DNA of 42,825 nt from Alphaproteobacteria bacterium. Lineage in GTDB: Bacteria > Pseudomonadota > Alphaproteobacteria > SMXQ01. The stretch spans positions 1-42,825 of the forward strand of contig JAOTVC010000006.1 of the NCBI GenBank assembly GCA_029863585.1. The letters are read 5' to 3'. The notes beneath the pieces are model-generated. The model ran no database searches, had not been told where the DNA came from, and worked only from the letters and a program-made list of their open reading frames with translations. The position numbers were made by a program, and so were the translations under genes. Shown here piece after piece: positions 28,001 through 36,482 of the stretch; the stretch's first letter is position 1, and every line of letters begins with the position of its first letter.

Positions 28001-28606
28001 GTCGATGCGTTCGACCGTATCGCCAAAAAGATCCAGGCGCACCGGGGCATCCGCACCGGCGGGAAAAACATCGACGATGCCGCCGCGAACGGCAAACTCG
28101 CCCGGTTCCATCACGGTCTCGCTTCGGCTGTAGCCGAAGCGGTCCGCCGCGGCCCGGAACGAATCGAGGTCGAGCGGCCCCCCGCGGGTGATCCCGAAGG
28201 CCGCTCGGGCGAAACTATCGGGTGCTGCGACCTTCTGCAGCGCGGCATTGACCGTGGTCAGAACGGCGAACGGCGCGGCGGGCCCCGCCTCGGGGTCCCG
28301 CAGGCGGCGGGCGAGGCGCCAGAGGGTGTCGATCCGCCGGGCCGAGATCATGCCGTTGGGACCCACCCGGTCGTAGGGCAGGCAATCCCAAGCGGGGTAT
28401 AGCAGGAGCTCGATCCCAGGGACCAAGAAGCGCAGCGCCGCGGCCATGCCGGCCAGTGCCCGGTCGTCGACGGCGATGTGGATCAGTTGGTTCAGCCGGC
28501 CCGCACGAAAGCGTTCGCCCAGCCACAAGGCATCGAGGGCGCCGGGCGCGGCAGCGATCACCGTTTCCGTATTGGCGTCGAATTTTTTTATTTTAAAATC
28601 AGTCAT
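25058..28606 (-). CDS. mfd: Transcription-repair coupling factor
   Basis: 1182 aa; RICGDVGFGKTEVALRAAFAA, LLVVDEEQHFGVAHKERLKQL, TATPIPRTLQLAL, DLDLRGAGNLLGEEQSGHI. Confidence 0.98.
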   Translation of the reverse strand: MTDFKIKKFDANTETVIAAAPGALDALWLGERFRAGRLNQLIHIAVDDRALAGMAAALRFLVPGIELLLYPAWDCLPYDRVGPNGMISARRIDTLWRLARRLRDPEAGPAAPFAVLTTVNAALQKVAAPDSFARAAFGITRGGPLDLDSFRAAADRFGYSRSETVMEPGEFAVRGGIVDVFPAGADAPVRLDLFGDTVERIDAFDPINQMTLAGQEIDEVTLKPVSEVLLTKPCIDRFRTGYRALFGAAQDGDLLYESVSEGRRMAGMEHWLPLFQEEMATLFDYLPATPVSFAAGTSEAVVSRQEQIADYYAARKELEGSAGTAGGDVYNPLPPDALYLMAGAWEEAIGGRGALRFDAFARPADGGKVIDAGGRLISSLAAQARATQENPFDLAAGLARARRDTGARVVFACSSPGSLSRIRRLLIEHGVRDLALCADWSELEALAPAVPAIIELDLEQGVTAPGLTVITEPDILGRKLARPRRRDRAKEAFAAELSALEAGDLVVHADHGIGRYEGLETLELPGEGGARTAAHDCLRLIYAGGDKLYVPVENIDVLSRYGEDHGTVALDRLGGAAWQSRKSRLKNRIREMAAELLKIAAARTLAPAKPMSPGGREFEEFCARFPYSETEDQQNAIADTLADMARDRPMDRLICGDVGFGKTEVALRAAFAAVISGTQVAVVVPTTLLARQHFEVFSTRFEGTGAEVAQLSRLVTPADAARVKERIKDGSVDIVIGTHALLAKSIDFANLGLLVVDEEQHFGVAHKERLKQLRADIHVLTLTATPIPRTLQLALTGVKDMSIIASPPLDRLAVRTFVLPYDPLVTREAIKREIHRGGQCFYVCPRISDIATVTAQIAEIMPDARVRAVHGQMQASEIESTMAAFLEGAFDIMISTNIIESGLDLPNVNTIIIHRADMFGLGQLYQLRGRVGRSRVRAYAYLTLPPRRVPTAAALKRLEVMQTLDSLGAGFTLASHDLDLRGAGNLLGEEQSGHIREVGIELYQHMLEETVAELRGAAPAETEWSPQVNLDIPVLIPETYVADLGLRLGLYRRLAGLTDGDAIEAFAAELIDRFGPLPMEVDNLLAVLTLKQSCRAAGVEKADAGRRGCLLTFRGENFANPEGLIAVLAAQAGTMRLRPDHTLVIKADWPTPADQIRGLGRELDALARIAGREGAGVPQETA

Positions 28607-28867
28607 TTATAAGTTATTCTTAAAGTTCTTAAGAAGGTGAAAAATGGGGCTGTCCAGGACCCCCGGGACGTCCATGCGACCGCTGATCCAGTCCATCAGA
28701 TCGGCATCGGTCTGCCCGATCAGGGCTTCGAACTGGTCGAGCTCCTCAGGGCTCATGGCGCCGAGGTGCAGGGCGGCGAATCCGCCCAACACCAAGTCAC
28801 CCTCCTGGGTCCCCCGGTGGCGGGCCTGATAGAGAAGGCGTTTCCGCCGGATCGCCGGATCATCCAT
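28607..28867 (-). CDS. sdhE: FAD assembly factor SdhE (succinate dehydrogenase assembly factor 2, DUF339)
   Basis: IRRKRLLYQARHRGTQEGDLVLGGFA...LDQFEALIGQTDADLMDWISG. Confidence 0.93.
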   Translation of the reverse strand: MDDPAIRRKRLLYQARHRGTQEGDLVLGGFAALHLGAMSPEELDQFEALIGQTDADLMDWISGRMDVPGVLDSPIFHLLKNFKNNL

Positions 28868-28991
28868 GAACTTCCGTCCCGTACGCGCACGACAAACCCC
28901 GCTCCCGGTCGGTGACAGGGGGCGATGGTGTGCGTAGGATATAAGCCCTCCAACCGCTCCTGTCAGCCATCCTTGTCGGAAACGGCGGTCC

Positions 28992-31088
28992 ATGCGCCCG
29001 GAAATTCTCTACCCCCTGTTCAAACCATTGACGACGCTGCCCGGCATCGGTAGCCGCAACGCCAAGTTGGTCGAGCGGATCACCGGCGGTGAACATGTCG
29101 TGGATCTGCTTTGGCACCTTCCGAGCGGCCTGATCGACCGCAGCTTCCAGCCCAAGGTCAAGGACGCGCCGGCGGGCCGCATCGCCACCCTGAGTATCAA
29201 GGTGGACCGCCACGTTCCCGGTGCCAACCGGCGGCTTCCTTACAAGGTTGTCTGTTCCGACGATACCGGCACGGCGGAGCTTGTGTTTTTCCATGCCCGG
29301 CCCGATTGGTTGGAAAAGGCCCTGCCGGTAGGCGAAGAACGGGTGGTCTCCGGCAAGGTGGAACACTACCGGGGCGTGGTCCAGATCACCCATCCCGACC
29401 ACATCGGCCCGCCCGAAGACCGCCTCACGCTGGCCGGCATCGAACCGGTCTACCCCCTGACCCAGGGTCTTTCCCCCAAAACCCTGAACCGCGCCATGGC
29501 CGCGGCGCTCGACACGCTTCCCGATCTCGCGGAATGGCTGGATACCGCGCTCGCCACCCGGGAGGGCTGGTCCGCCTGGCGACCGGCGTTGCGCGCTGTC
29601 CATCGGCCGAATTCGCAACGTGATCTCGACCCGCTGGCCGCGCCCCGCCGCCGCCTTGCCTATGACGAGTTACTGGCCAACCAATTGGCGATGGCCCTGG
29701 TGCGGGCGCATATGCGCCGCCAGGGCGGCCGCGCGACGGCATCGGACGGGGCATTGCGGGGCCGGGCCGAATCCGCCCTGCCCTTCTCCCTCACCGGCGG
29801 CCAGCGGCAGGCGCTTGCGGAAATCCTCGGGGACATGTCCTCGGATCGGCGCATGTTGCGGCTCCTGCAAGGCGATGTCGGCAGCGGTAAGACGGTCGTG
29901 GCGGCGCTCGCCATGTTGGAGGCGATCGGTGCCGGCCGCCAGGCCGCCCTGATGGCGCCGACGGAGATTCTTGCCCGGCAGCACCTCGCCGCGATGACGC
30001 CGGTGTTCGAGGCGGCGGGTGCCAAAGTCGCCCTGCTGACGGGCCGCAATAAAGGCGCGCCGCGCCGGCGCTTGCTGGAAGACCTCGCCGCGGGGCGGAT
30101 CGAAGCCGTGGTCGGCACCCATGCCCTGATCCAGGACGACGTGGTTTTCGCCGACCTTGCCCTGGTGGTGGTGGACGAACAGCACCGCTTCGGTGTCGCG
30201 CAGCGCTTGCAGCTTGCGGCCAAGGGCAGAGGCACCGATGTGCTGGTGATGACGGCAACGCCGATTCCTCGGACGCTGACCCTGATGGCCTATGGCGACC
30301 TCGATATCTCGCGGCTGACGGAAAAGCCCGCCGGGCGCAAGCCGATCGACACGCGGACCCTGCCCCTGAGCCGGCTGGAGGAAGTGCTCGACGGCATCGG
30401 CCGGGCCATCGGGCGCGGTTCCGATGGGGGGCGCCGGGTCTTCTGGGTGTGTCCCCTGGTGGCGGAATCGGAAGCGCTCGATCTTGCCGCGGCCGAGGAA
30501 CGCTTTGCCGCGCTGGAACGCCGTTTTCCAGGCAGGGTCGGGCTGGTGCATGGCCGCTTGAAAGGGCCGGAGAAGGATGCGGCCATGGCCGCTTTCGCCG
30601 CTGGTCATACCGCCATCCTGGTCGCGACCACGGTGATCGAGGTGGGGGTCGACATTCCCGAAGCGACGGTCATGGTGATCGAGCATGCCGAGCGTTTCGG
30701 CCTGGCTCAGCTTCATCAGTTGCGCGGGCGGATCGGGCGCGGCGCCGAGGCTTCGACCTGCCTGCTGCTCTACGGCGGCGGACTGACCGCGACGGCGCGC
30801 GAGCGTCTCAAGATCCTGCGCGAGACCGAGGATGGTTTCCGGATCGCCGAGGAAGACCTCCGCCTGAGAGGCGCGGGCGAGATTTTGGGCACGCGGCAGT
30901 CGGGTTTGCCGGCGTTTCGCATCGCCGATATCGCGGCCCATGGCGATCTCATGGAGATGGCGCGTGACGATGCCGCACTGATCATGGAAAAGGACGGCGG
31001 CCTCGCCTCGGCGCGCGGCGAGGCACTCAGGGTGCTGCTCTACCTGTTCGAACGCGACGCGGCAGTCGCCTACGCCCGGTCGGGCTGA
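28992..31088 (+). CDS. recG: ATP-dependent DNA helicase RecG
   Basis: LLQGDVGSGKTVVAALAML, VVDEQHRFGVAQRLQL, TATPIPRTLTLMAYGDLDIS, AERFGLAQLHQLRGRIGRG. Confidence 0.98.
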   Translation: MRPEILYPLFKPLTTLPGIGSRNAKLVERITGGEHVVDLLWHLPSGLIDRSFQPKVKDAPAGRIATLSIKVDRHVPGANRRLPYKVVCSDDTGTAELVFFHARPDWLEKALPVGEERVVSGKVEHYRGVVQITHPDHIGPPEDRLTLAGIEPVYPLTQGLSPKTLNRAMAAALDTLPDLAEWLDTALATREGWSAWRPALRAVHRPNSQRDLDPLAAPRRRLAYDELLANQLAMALVRAHMRRQGGRATASDGALRGRAESALPFSLTGGQRQALAEILGDMSSDRRMLRLLQGDVGSGKTVVAALAMLEAIGAGRQAALMAPTEILARQHLAAMTPVFEAAGAKVALLTGRNKGAPRRRLLEDLAAGRIEAVVGTHALIQDDVVFADLALVVVDEQHRFGVAQRLQLAAKGRGTDVLVMTATPIPRTLTLMAYGDLDISRLTEKPAGRKPIDTRTLPLSRLEEVLDGIGRAIGRGSDGGRRVFWVCPLVAESEALDLAAAEERFAALERRFPGRVGLVHGRLKGPEKDAAMAAFAAGHTAILVATTVIEVGVDIPEATVMVIEHAERFGLAQLHQLRGRIGRGAEASTCLLLYGGGLTATARERLKILRETEDGFRIAEEDLRLRGAGEILGTRQSGLPAFRIADIAAHGDLMEMARDDAALIMEKDGGLASARGEALRVLLYLFERDAAVAYARSG

Positions 31089-31888
31089 TCGTCGCCGGTG
31101 TCGGCCGCTACCGCCGGCCGGCCCTTGTAGCGTTCGCGCAGGACATCGAGGTCCTCGAAGGTCTTGGCGGAAACGACGGGGCTGCTGCGCAGCGTCTCGG
31201 GCCGCCGGTCGGTGGGCGTGACGATGCCGCCCGACATCACCATCTTGATGCCCTCCTCCACCGTCATGTCGAGCACGACGACATCCTCATGGGGCACGAA
31301 GAGCAGGAAGCCCGAGGTCGGGTTCGGCGTCGTCGGCAGGAAGATGTTTAGGACTTTTTCCTGAGTCAGGTTCTGGACTTCACCTAGGGTTTCGCCCGTC
31401 AGGAAGCCCAAGGCCCAAATTCCGCGGCGGGGATATTCAACCAACACCACTTGGCGGAAAGCGTCGGACTGGTGGCTCAAGACGGTTTCGAACACCTGTT
31501 TGATGGTCGCGTGGATGCCGCGGACGATCGGCATGCGGTCCAACATGCGTTCGGACATGCGCAGGAAGCTGCGGCCCAGCAGATTGGTGGTCAACGCGCC
31601 GATCAACACCAAGCCGAGCAGCACAATGACAAGCCCGAGGCCGGGAATGGTGAAGGGCAGATAGGTTTCGGGATGATAGATATCGGGCACCAGCGGCATC
31701 ACCCGATCGTCGATCCAGGTCACGAAGGCCCAGGACAACCAGATCGTCAGGCCGATCGGCGCGGTGACGAGGATGCCTGCGATCAGGTAATTGCGAATGC
31801 GATGGAGAATGAGCGCGCTCAGCGCGGAGCGGAGACCGCGCCCGGCGGGGGCCTCGCCCTTTGGCTTATTCGTCGGGGAATCGTTCAT
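31070..31888 (-). CDS. DUF502 family membrane protein
   Basis: IRNYLIAGILVTAPIGLTIWLSWAFVTWIDDRVMPLVP...FLPTTPNPTSGFLLFVPHEDVVVLDMTVEEGIKMVMSGG. Confidence 0.92.
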   Translation of the reverse strand: MNDSPTNKPKGEAPAGRGLRSALSALILHRIRNYLIAGILVTAPIGLTIWLSWAFVTWIDDRVMPLVPDIYHPETYLPFTIPGLGLVIVLLGLVLIGALTTNLLGRSFLRMSERMLDRMPIVRGIHATIKQVFETVLSHQSDAFRQVVLVEYPRRGIWALGFLTGETLGEVQNLTQEKVLNIFLPTTPNPTSGFLLFVPHEDVVVLDMTVEEGIKMVMSGGIVTPTDRRPETLRSSPVVSAKTFEDLDVLRERYKGRPAVAADTGDDQPDRA

Positions 31889-32013
31889 GACCGTGGGCCG
31901 CGTCGCTTCATGTCAGGTCTTTTGCCGCTTGCTTTAGACGCGCGCGTTCTTCCGCATGCGTCCGGGAGTCAGGCCTTGGGCCCGGGTTCGGGCCGCTGCA
32001 TCACGCTTGACCC

Positions 32014-32328
32014 CTAGTTGAGGTCGTACCGGCGGAAGTACTCGCCGTTGGAGAACTCCTCGAAGATCCCGATATCGGGGTGATCGATCGGTTCGCCCGA
32101 ATTGTCACGCTCGAGGTTGCGTTCCGCCACGTAAGTCCAATGGTCGGCGCCGTGGACCAGAATGTGATACCAGGGCGCGTCCTTGGGCGGGCGGCTTCTG
32201 GCCATCTCCCGGTACCATTCCGGCGACCCCTGGTAGTCGGGATCGACATCGACGATGACGCCGCGATAGTCGAACAGTTTGTGGTGGATCGGCTGGCCGA
32301 CATGAAAACGGGCATATGACTTCTTCAT
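32014..32328 (-). CDS. hspQ: Heat shock protein HspQ (hemimethylated-DNA-binding/YccV family)
   Basis: ARFHVGQPIHHKLFDYRGVIVDVDPDYQGSPEWY...PWYHILVHGADHWTYVAERNLE. Confidence 0.94.
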   Translation of the reverse strand: MKKSYARFHVGQPIHHKLFDYRGVIVDVDPDYQGSPEWYREMARSRPPKDAPWYHILVHGADHWTYVAERNLERDNSGEPIDHPDIGIFEEFSNGEYFRRYDLN

Positions 32329-32503
32329 GTGAGGACACTCCGGCGGGACCAGCTAGGCAACTCAGCACCTTCTACCAACTACGGAACAACGGGACAAAAC
32401 TACCTAAATTTCACGTGGCGCAAGCTACCATCCAAGCGCACCCAGGTAAAATGTTTTGGCGTCGGTTGGTTAATCGAAACCGGCCCTCGCCGGTGTGGCG
32501 GCG

Positions 32504-32518
32504 TTAACGGATCGTTTA
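32504..32518 (+). promoter_or_regulatory. Near-consensus CtrA-type box (TTAA-N7-TTTA) upstream of a small lipoprotein gene
   Basis: TTAA CGGATCG TTTA(CC), one mismatch, 38 nt upstream of the ATG at 32557. Confidence 0.3.
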
Positions 32519-32556
32519 CCCAGCCCCTCCTACGTTCCTATTCGGAGGGATGTGGG

Positions 32557-32862
32557 ATGCCGATGATTGCCTTGGGGCGCCTCTGCGCCGTTGCGATCCT
32601 GCCGCTTCTGGCACTTGGTGGCTGCTTGCTGGTCAGGGAGACGCCGACCCAGGTGGGCAAGACCGAGCAGGTCGATGAGCAGGGTCGCAAAGTCACCGTT
32701 TACCGGGTCTGCGAGCAGAAGCGCCTGCCGCTGTCCATGGCCTCGCGCACCCGCTGCCATACCGAGAAAATTACCCAGACCTTCTGCTACCGTTCGATCG
32801 GCAAGATCGATTGCTATGACAAGCCGATCCCTGGCCGAGTCCCGGTGGAGACCGGCCAGTGA
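32557..32862 (+). CDS. Small putative lipoprotein of unknown function
   Basis: Signal peptide with lipobox LALGGC; mature part has four further cysteines. Confidence 0.7.
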   Translation: MPMIALGRLCAVAILPLLALGGCLLVRETPTQVGKTEQVDEQGRKVTVYRVCEQKRLPLSMASRTRCHTEKITQTFCYRSIGKIDCYDKPIPGRVPVETGQ

Positions 32863-33257
32863 GCCGGGCGGCGGCGACTGTGCCGATCCTGCGGCCACGC
32901 CACCGGCCCGGTAGCCGCGTCAGGCCGAGGGCCGCCCGCCCGCTGCCCATGGCGACGGCGCCCATTGCGCAGCTGCGGACGGCAGGGCAACCCGTTGAAG
33001 CGCCATCCCCGGAGCCCGGGGAGGCGCCAAAATCGCCTCGAATATGGGTTGCCCAGTATCTTTATCCCGGACCCGGCGGCGAAGGCCGTTTAGCGGTTCG
33101 GAAGATCCGCGCCAAGGACCGTGAAAGCGCCGAAGCGGTGGCCCTCAGGGCCGCTCCCTGGGAAGAGTTTGTCCTAACATTGGTGCCGGAGTCCGACGAT
33201 CAGTTTCTCGGCCAGGTCCGACACCGCGCGCTGGCGGCGAAAGCGCGGCGTTCGTAG
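32859..33257 (+). CDS. Hypothetical protein, translationally overlapping the preceding lipoprotein
   Basis: GTG start overlaps the preceding stop (GTGA); PRIWVAQYLYPGPGGEGRLAVRKIRAKDRESAEAVALRAAPWEEFVLTLVPE looks like genuine coding sequence. Confidence 0.5.
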   Translation: MSRAAATVPILRPRHRPGSRVRPRAARPLPMATAPIAQLRTAGQPVEAPSPEPGEAPKSPRIWVAQYLYPGPGGEGRLAVRKIRAKDRESAEAVALRAAPWEEFVLTLVPESDDQFLGQVRHRALAAKARRS

Positions 33258-33323
33258 AACGGCCCGGGCCACTCGTGCCTCCCATTAACCGCTCCTTTAA
33301 GGCTTGGGCCTAGTGTGCCGCGG

Positions 33324-33761
33324 ATGGAACAGGACAGCATCCAGTTGAGCGATCAAGAGGCCGCGGACGCCCCGCCGGGGGGCAACGTCTGCGCACCGGC
33401 CCGCTATGTCCTAATCGGCCTCGGCTGGTTCAATGTGGCGCTGGGCATCCTGGGCCTGTTTGTGCCTCTCATGCCGACTACGGTGTTCTTGTTGATTGCC
33501 CTTTGGCTGTTCTCCAAAAGCTCGGTCCGGTTCCACCGCTGGCTTTACGATCACCCGCGCCTCGGCGGCCCGCTGAGGGCCTGGCATGTTCACCGAGCGA
33601 TCCCGCTGTCGGCGAAGCGCGCCGCCATCGGGATGATGAGCCTGAGTTGGATGGGCGTCGTGCTGTTCGTCGCGGACGGGTGGCTGGTGCCCTGCGCGCT
33701 GGCCCTGGTGCTCGTGCCGATCGGCGGTTACATCCTGCGCCGCCCGAGCTTGCCTGCCTGA
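33324..33761 (+). CDS. YbaN/DUF454 family inner membrane protein
   Basis: LGWFNVALGILGLFVPLMPTTVFLLIALWLFSKSSVRFHRWLYDHPRLGGPLRAW. Confidence 0.92.
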   Translation: MEQDSIQLSDQEAADAPPGGNVCAPARYVLIGLGWFNVALGILGLFVPLMPTTVFLLIALWLFSKSSVRFHRWLYDHPRLGGPLRAWHVHRAIPLSAKRAAIGMMSLSWMGVVLFVADGWLVPCALALVLVPIGGYILRRPSLPA

Positions 33762-33930
33762 TTCAGATTTTTCCCCCCTTTTGATCCGTCATATTGAAGC
33801 GTGTCGCGCCCGCGTGGTATGCAAACAGGTGCGTCTCCGGCGTCGGCCCTGCTAGTGCCGCTACGTGTCGGGACCCGGGGCATGGCGAAGCCAACTCACT
33901 CGCCCCCGTGTCGCAGTCAGGGATCTCCGA

Positions 33931-34494
33931 ATGCAGATCAACACCAGAGCGGGATGGATCTTATGTGTCGTCGGAGGTCTCGGCTTCGTAGGGTTTCTGG
34001 CGCTGGAGCTGGCGGTCGAAGACGGACCGCTGACCATTGCCAAGGTCACGCTCGAGGCGTTTGAATTGTTGCTGATCGTCGGTACCGCCGCAGTGACGGC
34101 GCTGCTGTTCTCCCAATTCCGGGCCCACCGCGAGGAGCAGGCCGCTTTGGTGGATGAGTTGGAGCGGGCGCGCTCCCAAGGTCAGGCTTGGCGGGAAAAG
34201 GCGCAGAAGCACATTGCCGGTTTGAGCGCTGCGATCCAGGAACAGTTCGAACAATGGGGGCTGTCTCCCGCGGAAAGCGAAGTCGCGATGCTGATGCTGA
34301 AGGGCTATTCCCACAAGGAAATTGCCCGCCTGCGCAACGCCGGGGAACAGACGGTGCGCCAGCAAGCCCGCGTGGTCTACGCCAAGGCAGATGTGACCTC
34401 ACGTCATGCCTTTTGCGCCTTCTTTCTTGAGGATTTGTTGCTGCCGGCGGAGGAAGAAGAGAGCGATTCCTCTCTGATCCATGCGTCGCGATAG
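33931..34494 (+). CDS. Membrane-anchored LuxR-type helix-turn-helix regulator
   Basis: Two N-terminal TM segments, coiled linker, then WGLSPAESEVAMLMLKGYSHKEIARLRNAGEQTVRQQARVVYAKADVTSRHAFCAFFLEDLL. Confidence 0.83.
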   Translation: MQINTRAGWILCVVGGLGFVGFLALELAVEDGPLTIAKVTLEAFELLLIVGTAAVTALLFSQFRAHREEQAALVDELERARSQGQAWREKAQKHIAGLSAAIQEQFEQWGLSPAESEVAMLMLKGYSHKEIARLRNAGEQTVRQQARVVYAKADVTSRHAFCAFFLEDLLLPAEEEESDSSLIHASR

Positions 34495-34586
34495 GCCAGC
34501 GGTCTATTGCCGCGCGACACTTCTACTGGTTTGCCAAGGGATATCTGTTAAGCTTCCTCGACTTCGATCGGTTGAAGGAGGCGACT

Positions 34587-35018
34587 ATGAACGTCGAATC
34601 CGTTCTCAATGCCAAGGGCAGCAGCGTCGTCACCGCACGGCCCAATATGCCGGTTGCAGAGATCGCTAAACTCCTGGCCGACGCCGGCATCGGCGCGGTG
34701 GTGATCAGCGCGGACAATGCCCGGGTCCAGGGGATACTTTCCGAACGCGACATCGTCCGGGCCATCGCTGAGCAAGGCGATGGCGCCCTTGCGCTGGCCG
34801 CTTCGGACTTGATGACACGGGATGTCGTGACTTGCGGGCCGGCTGATCACGTTGCCGACCTGATGGGGATCATGACCGAAAAACGGATCCGCCATCTGCC
34901 CGTGGTTTGCGAGGGCACCTTGTCCGGGATCATCTCCATCGGCGATGTGGTCCGTTGCCGGGTCCAGGAAATCGAATCCGAGGCCGAGGCGCTCCGGAAC
35001 TACGTAACCCAAGGCTGA
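34587..35018 (+). CDS. CBS-domain pair protein
   Basis: ARPNMPVAEIAKLLADAGIGAVVISADNARVQGILSERDIVRAIAEQG...LMTRDVVTCGPADHVADLMGIMTEKRIRHLPVV. Confidence 0.92.
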   Translation: MNVESVLNAKGSSVVTARPNMPVAEIAKLLADAGIGAVVISADNARVQGILSERDIVRAIAEQGDGALALAASDLMTRDVVTCGPADHVADLMGIMTEKRIRHLPVVCEGTLSGIISIGDVVRCRVQEIESEAEALRNYVTQG

Positions 35019-35123
35019 GCAGCCCACCCCGGCGGGGGATCCAGGGTGGACCCGAGGTTTTGTTCCCGGGGCCGGCTCGTGGTACGATTTAGACCAATTC
35101 TCCATCGACGAAAGGCTTGTCCG

Positions 35124-35456
35124 ATGACGTACAGGTCGATCTTAACGGCGGGTTGCTTGGCTCTAGGCTTTGGGTTTCCGGCGGCACTGTCTACCATCCT
35201 TCTGGCAAGTGACGGGCGCGAGTCTTTAGAGGGTTTACCCACGCTCGATTCGGGGCAAATGGGCGAGTTTCGCAGCAAGCGGTTCAAACCGAAATGGGAT
35301 GGCGCCTACATCGCCGAGCCCAAACCTTCGAAGGTCGGCAAGACGGCGCTTCCCAGATTTGGCGGGGACACGGCCCGGCCGTTCGACGGTAGCGGAAGTA
35401 TCTCCGGCCCACTTCCGTTTTCCGGGTTGCGCGCCCCCCCAACCGATACCCGCTAG
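35124..35456 (+). CDS. Hypothetical small secreted protein
   Basis: Signal-peptide-like N-terminus MTYRSILTAGCLALGFGFPAALS; proline/glycine-rich mature part; no family recognised. Confidence 0.5.
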   Translation: MTYRSILTAGCLALGFGFPAALSTILLASDGRESLEGLPTLDSGQMGEFRSKRFKPKWDGAYIAEPKPSKVGKTALPRFGGDTARPFDGSGSISGPLPFSGLRAPPTDTR

Positions 35457-35552
35457 GCGCGAGCTGGCGTCGCGGCGCGGGCCCGTAGCCAAGGGCTCCC
35501 GGGCTGCTTCGATCGTAAGGGCAAAGGGCATCTCACCCGTTGGCAGGGCGCC

Positions 35553-35858
35553 ATGAGTGACGTCGATACAGGCACACGCACCAAAGTGAAGGTGAAGACC
35601 GAGCGTCCGCGCCTGCACAAGGTAATCCTGCTCAACGACGATTACACCCCCCGGGAATTCGTCGTTTTGGTCCTGAAAGCGGTGTTCCGCATGAGCGAGG
35701 ATCAGGCGCTCCGGGTGATGATGACGGCGCATCGGCGGGGTGCCTGTGTGGTGGCGGTTTATACGAAGGACGTTGCGGAAAGCAAGGCCACGGAAGCGAC
35801 CGAACTGGGGCGGACCAAGGGCTATCCGCTCATGTTCACGACCGAACCGGAAGAATGA
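35553..35858 (+). CDS. clpS: ATP-dependent Clp protease adaptor ClpS
   Basis: LHKVILLNDDYTPREFVVLVLKAVFRMSEDQALRVMMTAHRRGACVVAVYTKDVAESKA. Confidence 0.96.
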   Translation: MSDVDTGTRTKVKVKTERPRLHKVILLNDDYTPREFVVLVLKAVFRMSEDQALRVMMTAHRRGACVVAVYTKDVAESKATEATELGRTKGYPLMFTTEPEE

Positions 35859-35871
35859 ACCCGGTCCCGTG

Positions 35872-36423
35872 TCAGTCCGAATCCGAGGCAGGGTGCTCGG
35901 CTCGGCCCTCCGCCGCCGGCGCCAGATCCTGCCAGCCGTACGCCAGTTGCCGTACCTTGGAGCCCCACAGGCGTTCCCGGCGGTGGGCAACGAGCCGGCC
36001 ACCGTGGGCTTCGTAAAAGAACCGCGCCGGGTTTTCGCTGAGCACCCATACCAGGGCGGAGTCCCAACGGTCGTGGACCAAGGTGGTGAACAGCGCCTGA
36101 AGCAGAGTGCCGCCGACGCCTTCGTTGCGGCGGTCGAGATCTACGTAGAGGGTATAAATTTCGCCCCCGAAGGGAAGGTCGGAATCCCGAGCCGGGCCGC
36201 AGCTTCCGAATCCGAGGATCTCCCGCGCACTTTCGACAACCAGGACGCGCTCCGCAAGCCGGGGCCGGGAGATGGTTCGGCGCCATTCGACGGCCTGTCG
36301 CCGCTCGGACATGCGGACCAGCACATCATCCGGAATCAGTCCGGCATAAGTATCGCGCCAGCAATCCACATAAATCCTGGCAATTTCTTCTGCGTCGTCT
36401 GCTTGGGCACCTCTGATAATCAT
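35872..36423 (-). CDS. GNAT family N-acetyltransferase
   Basis: MIIRGAQADDAEEIARIYVDCWRDTYAGLIPDDVL...EIYTLYVDLDRRNEGVGGTLLQAL. Confidence 0.92.
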   Translation of the reverse strand: MIIRGAQADDAEEIARIYVDCWRDTYAGLIPDDVLVRMSERRQAVEWRRTISRPRLAERVLVVESAREILGFGSCGPARDSDLPFGGEIYTLYVDLDRRNEGVGGTLLQALFTTLVHDRWDSALVWVLSENPARFFYEAHGGRLVAHRRERLWGSKVRQLAYGWQDLAPAAEGRAEHPASDSD

Positions 36424-36482
36424 CAGCCTTACTCACGCTTCGATCTCGTCAGCCGCCGCCGCCGGCGGCAGCCGTCATTCCT

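Noticed and set aside
26307-28402. Long ORFs 26307..27575 (-) and 27074..28402 (+) within mfd
   Set aside because: Arg/Gly/Pro-rich shadow frames of the clearly coding mfd gene.
33285-33300. TTAA-N8-TTAA upstream of the YbaN/DUF454 gene as a CtrA box
   Set aside because: Spacing of 8 rather than 7; not consistent with the CtrA consensus.
33931-34494. LuxR-type gene as part of a classical LuxI/LuxR acyl-homoserine-lactone system
   Set aside because: No LuxI-type synthase in the window and the regulator lacks an autoinducer-binding domain.
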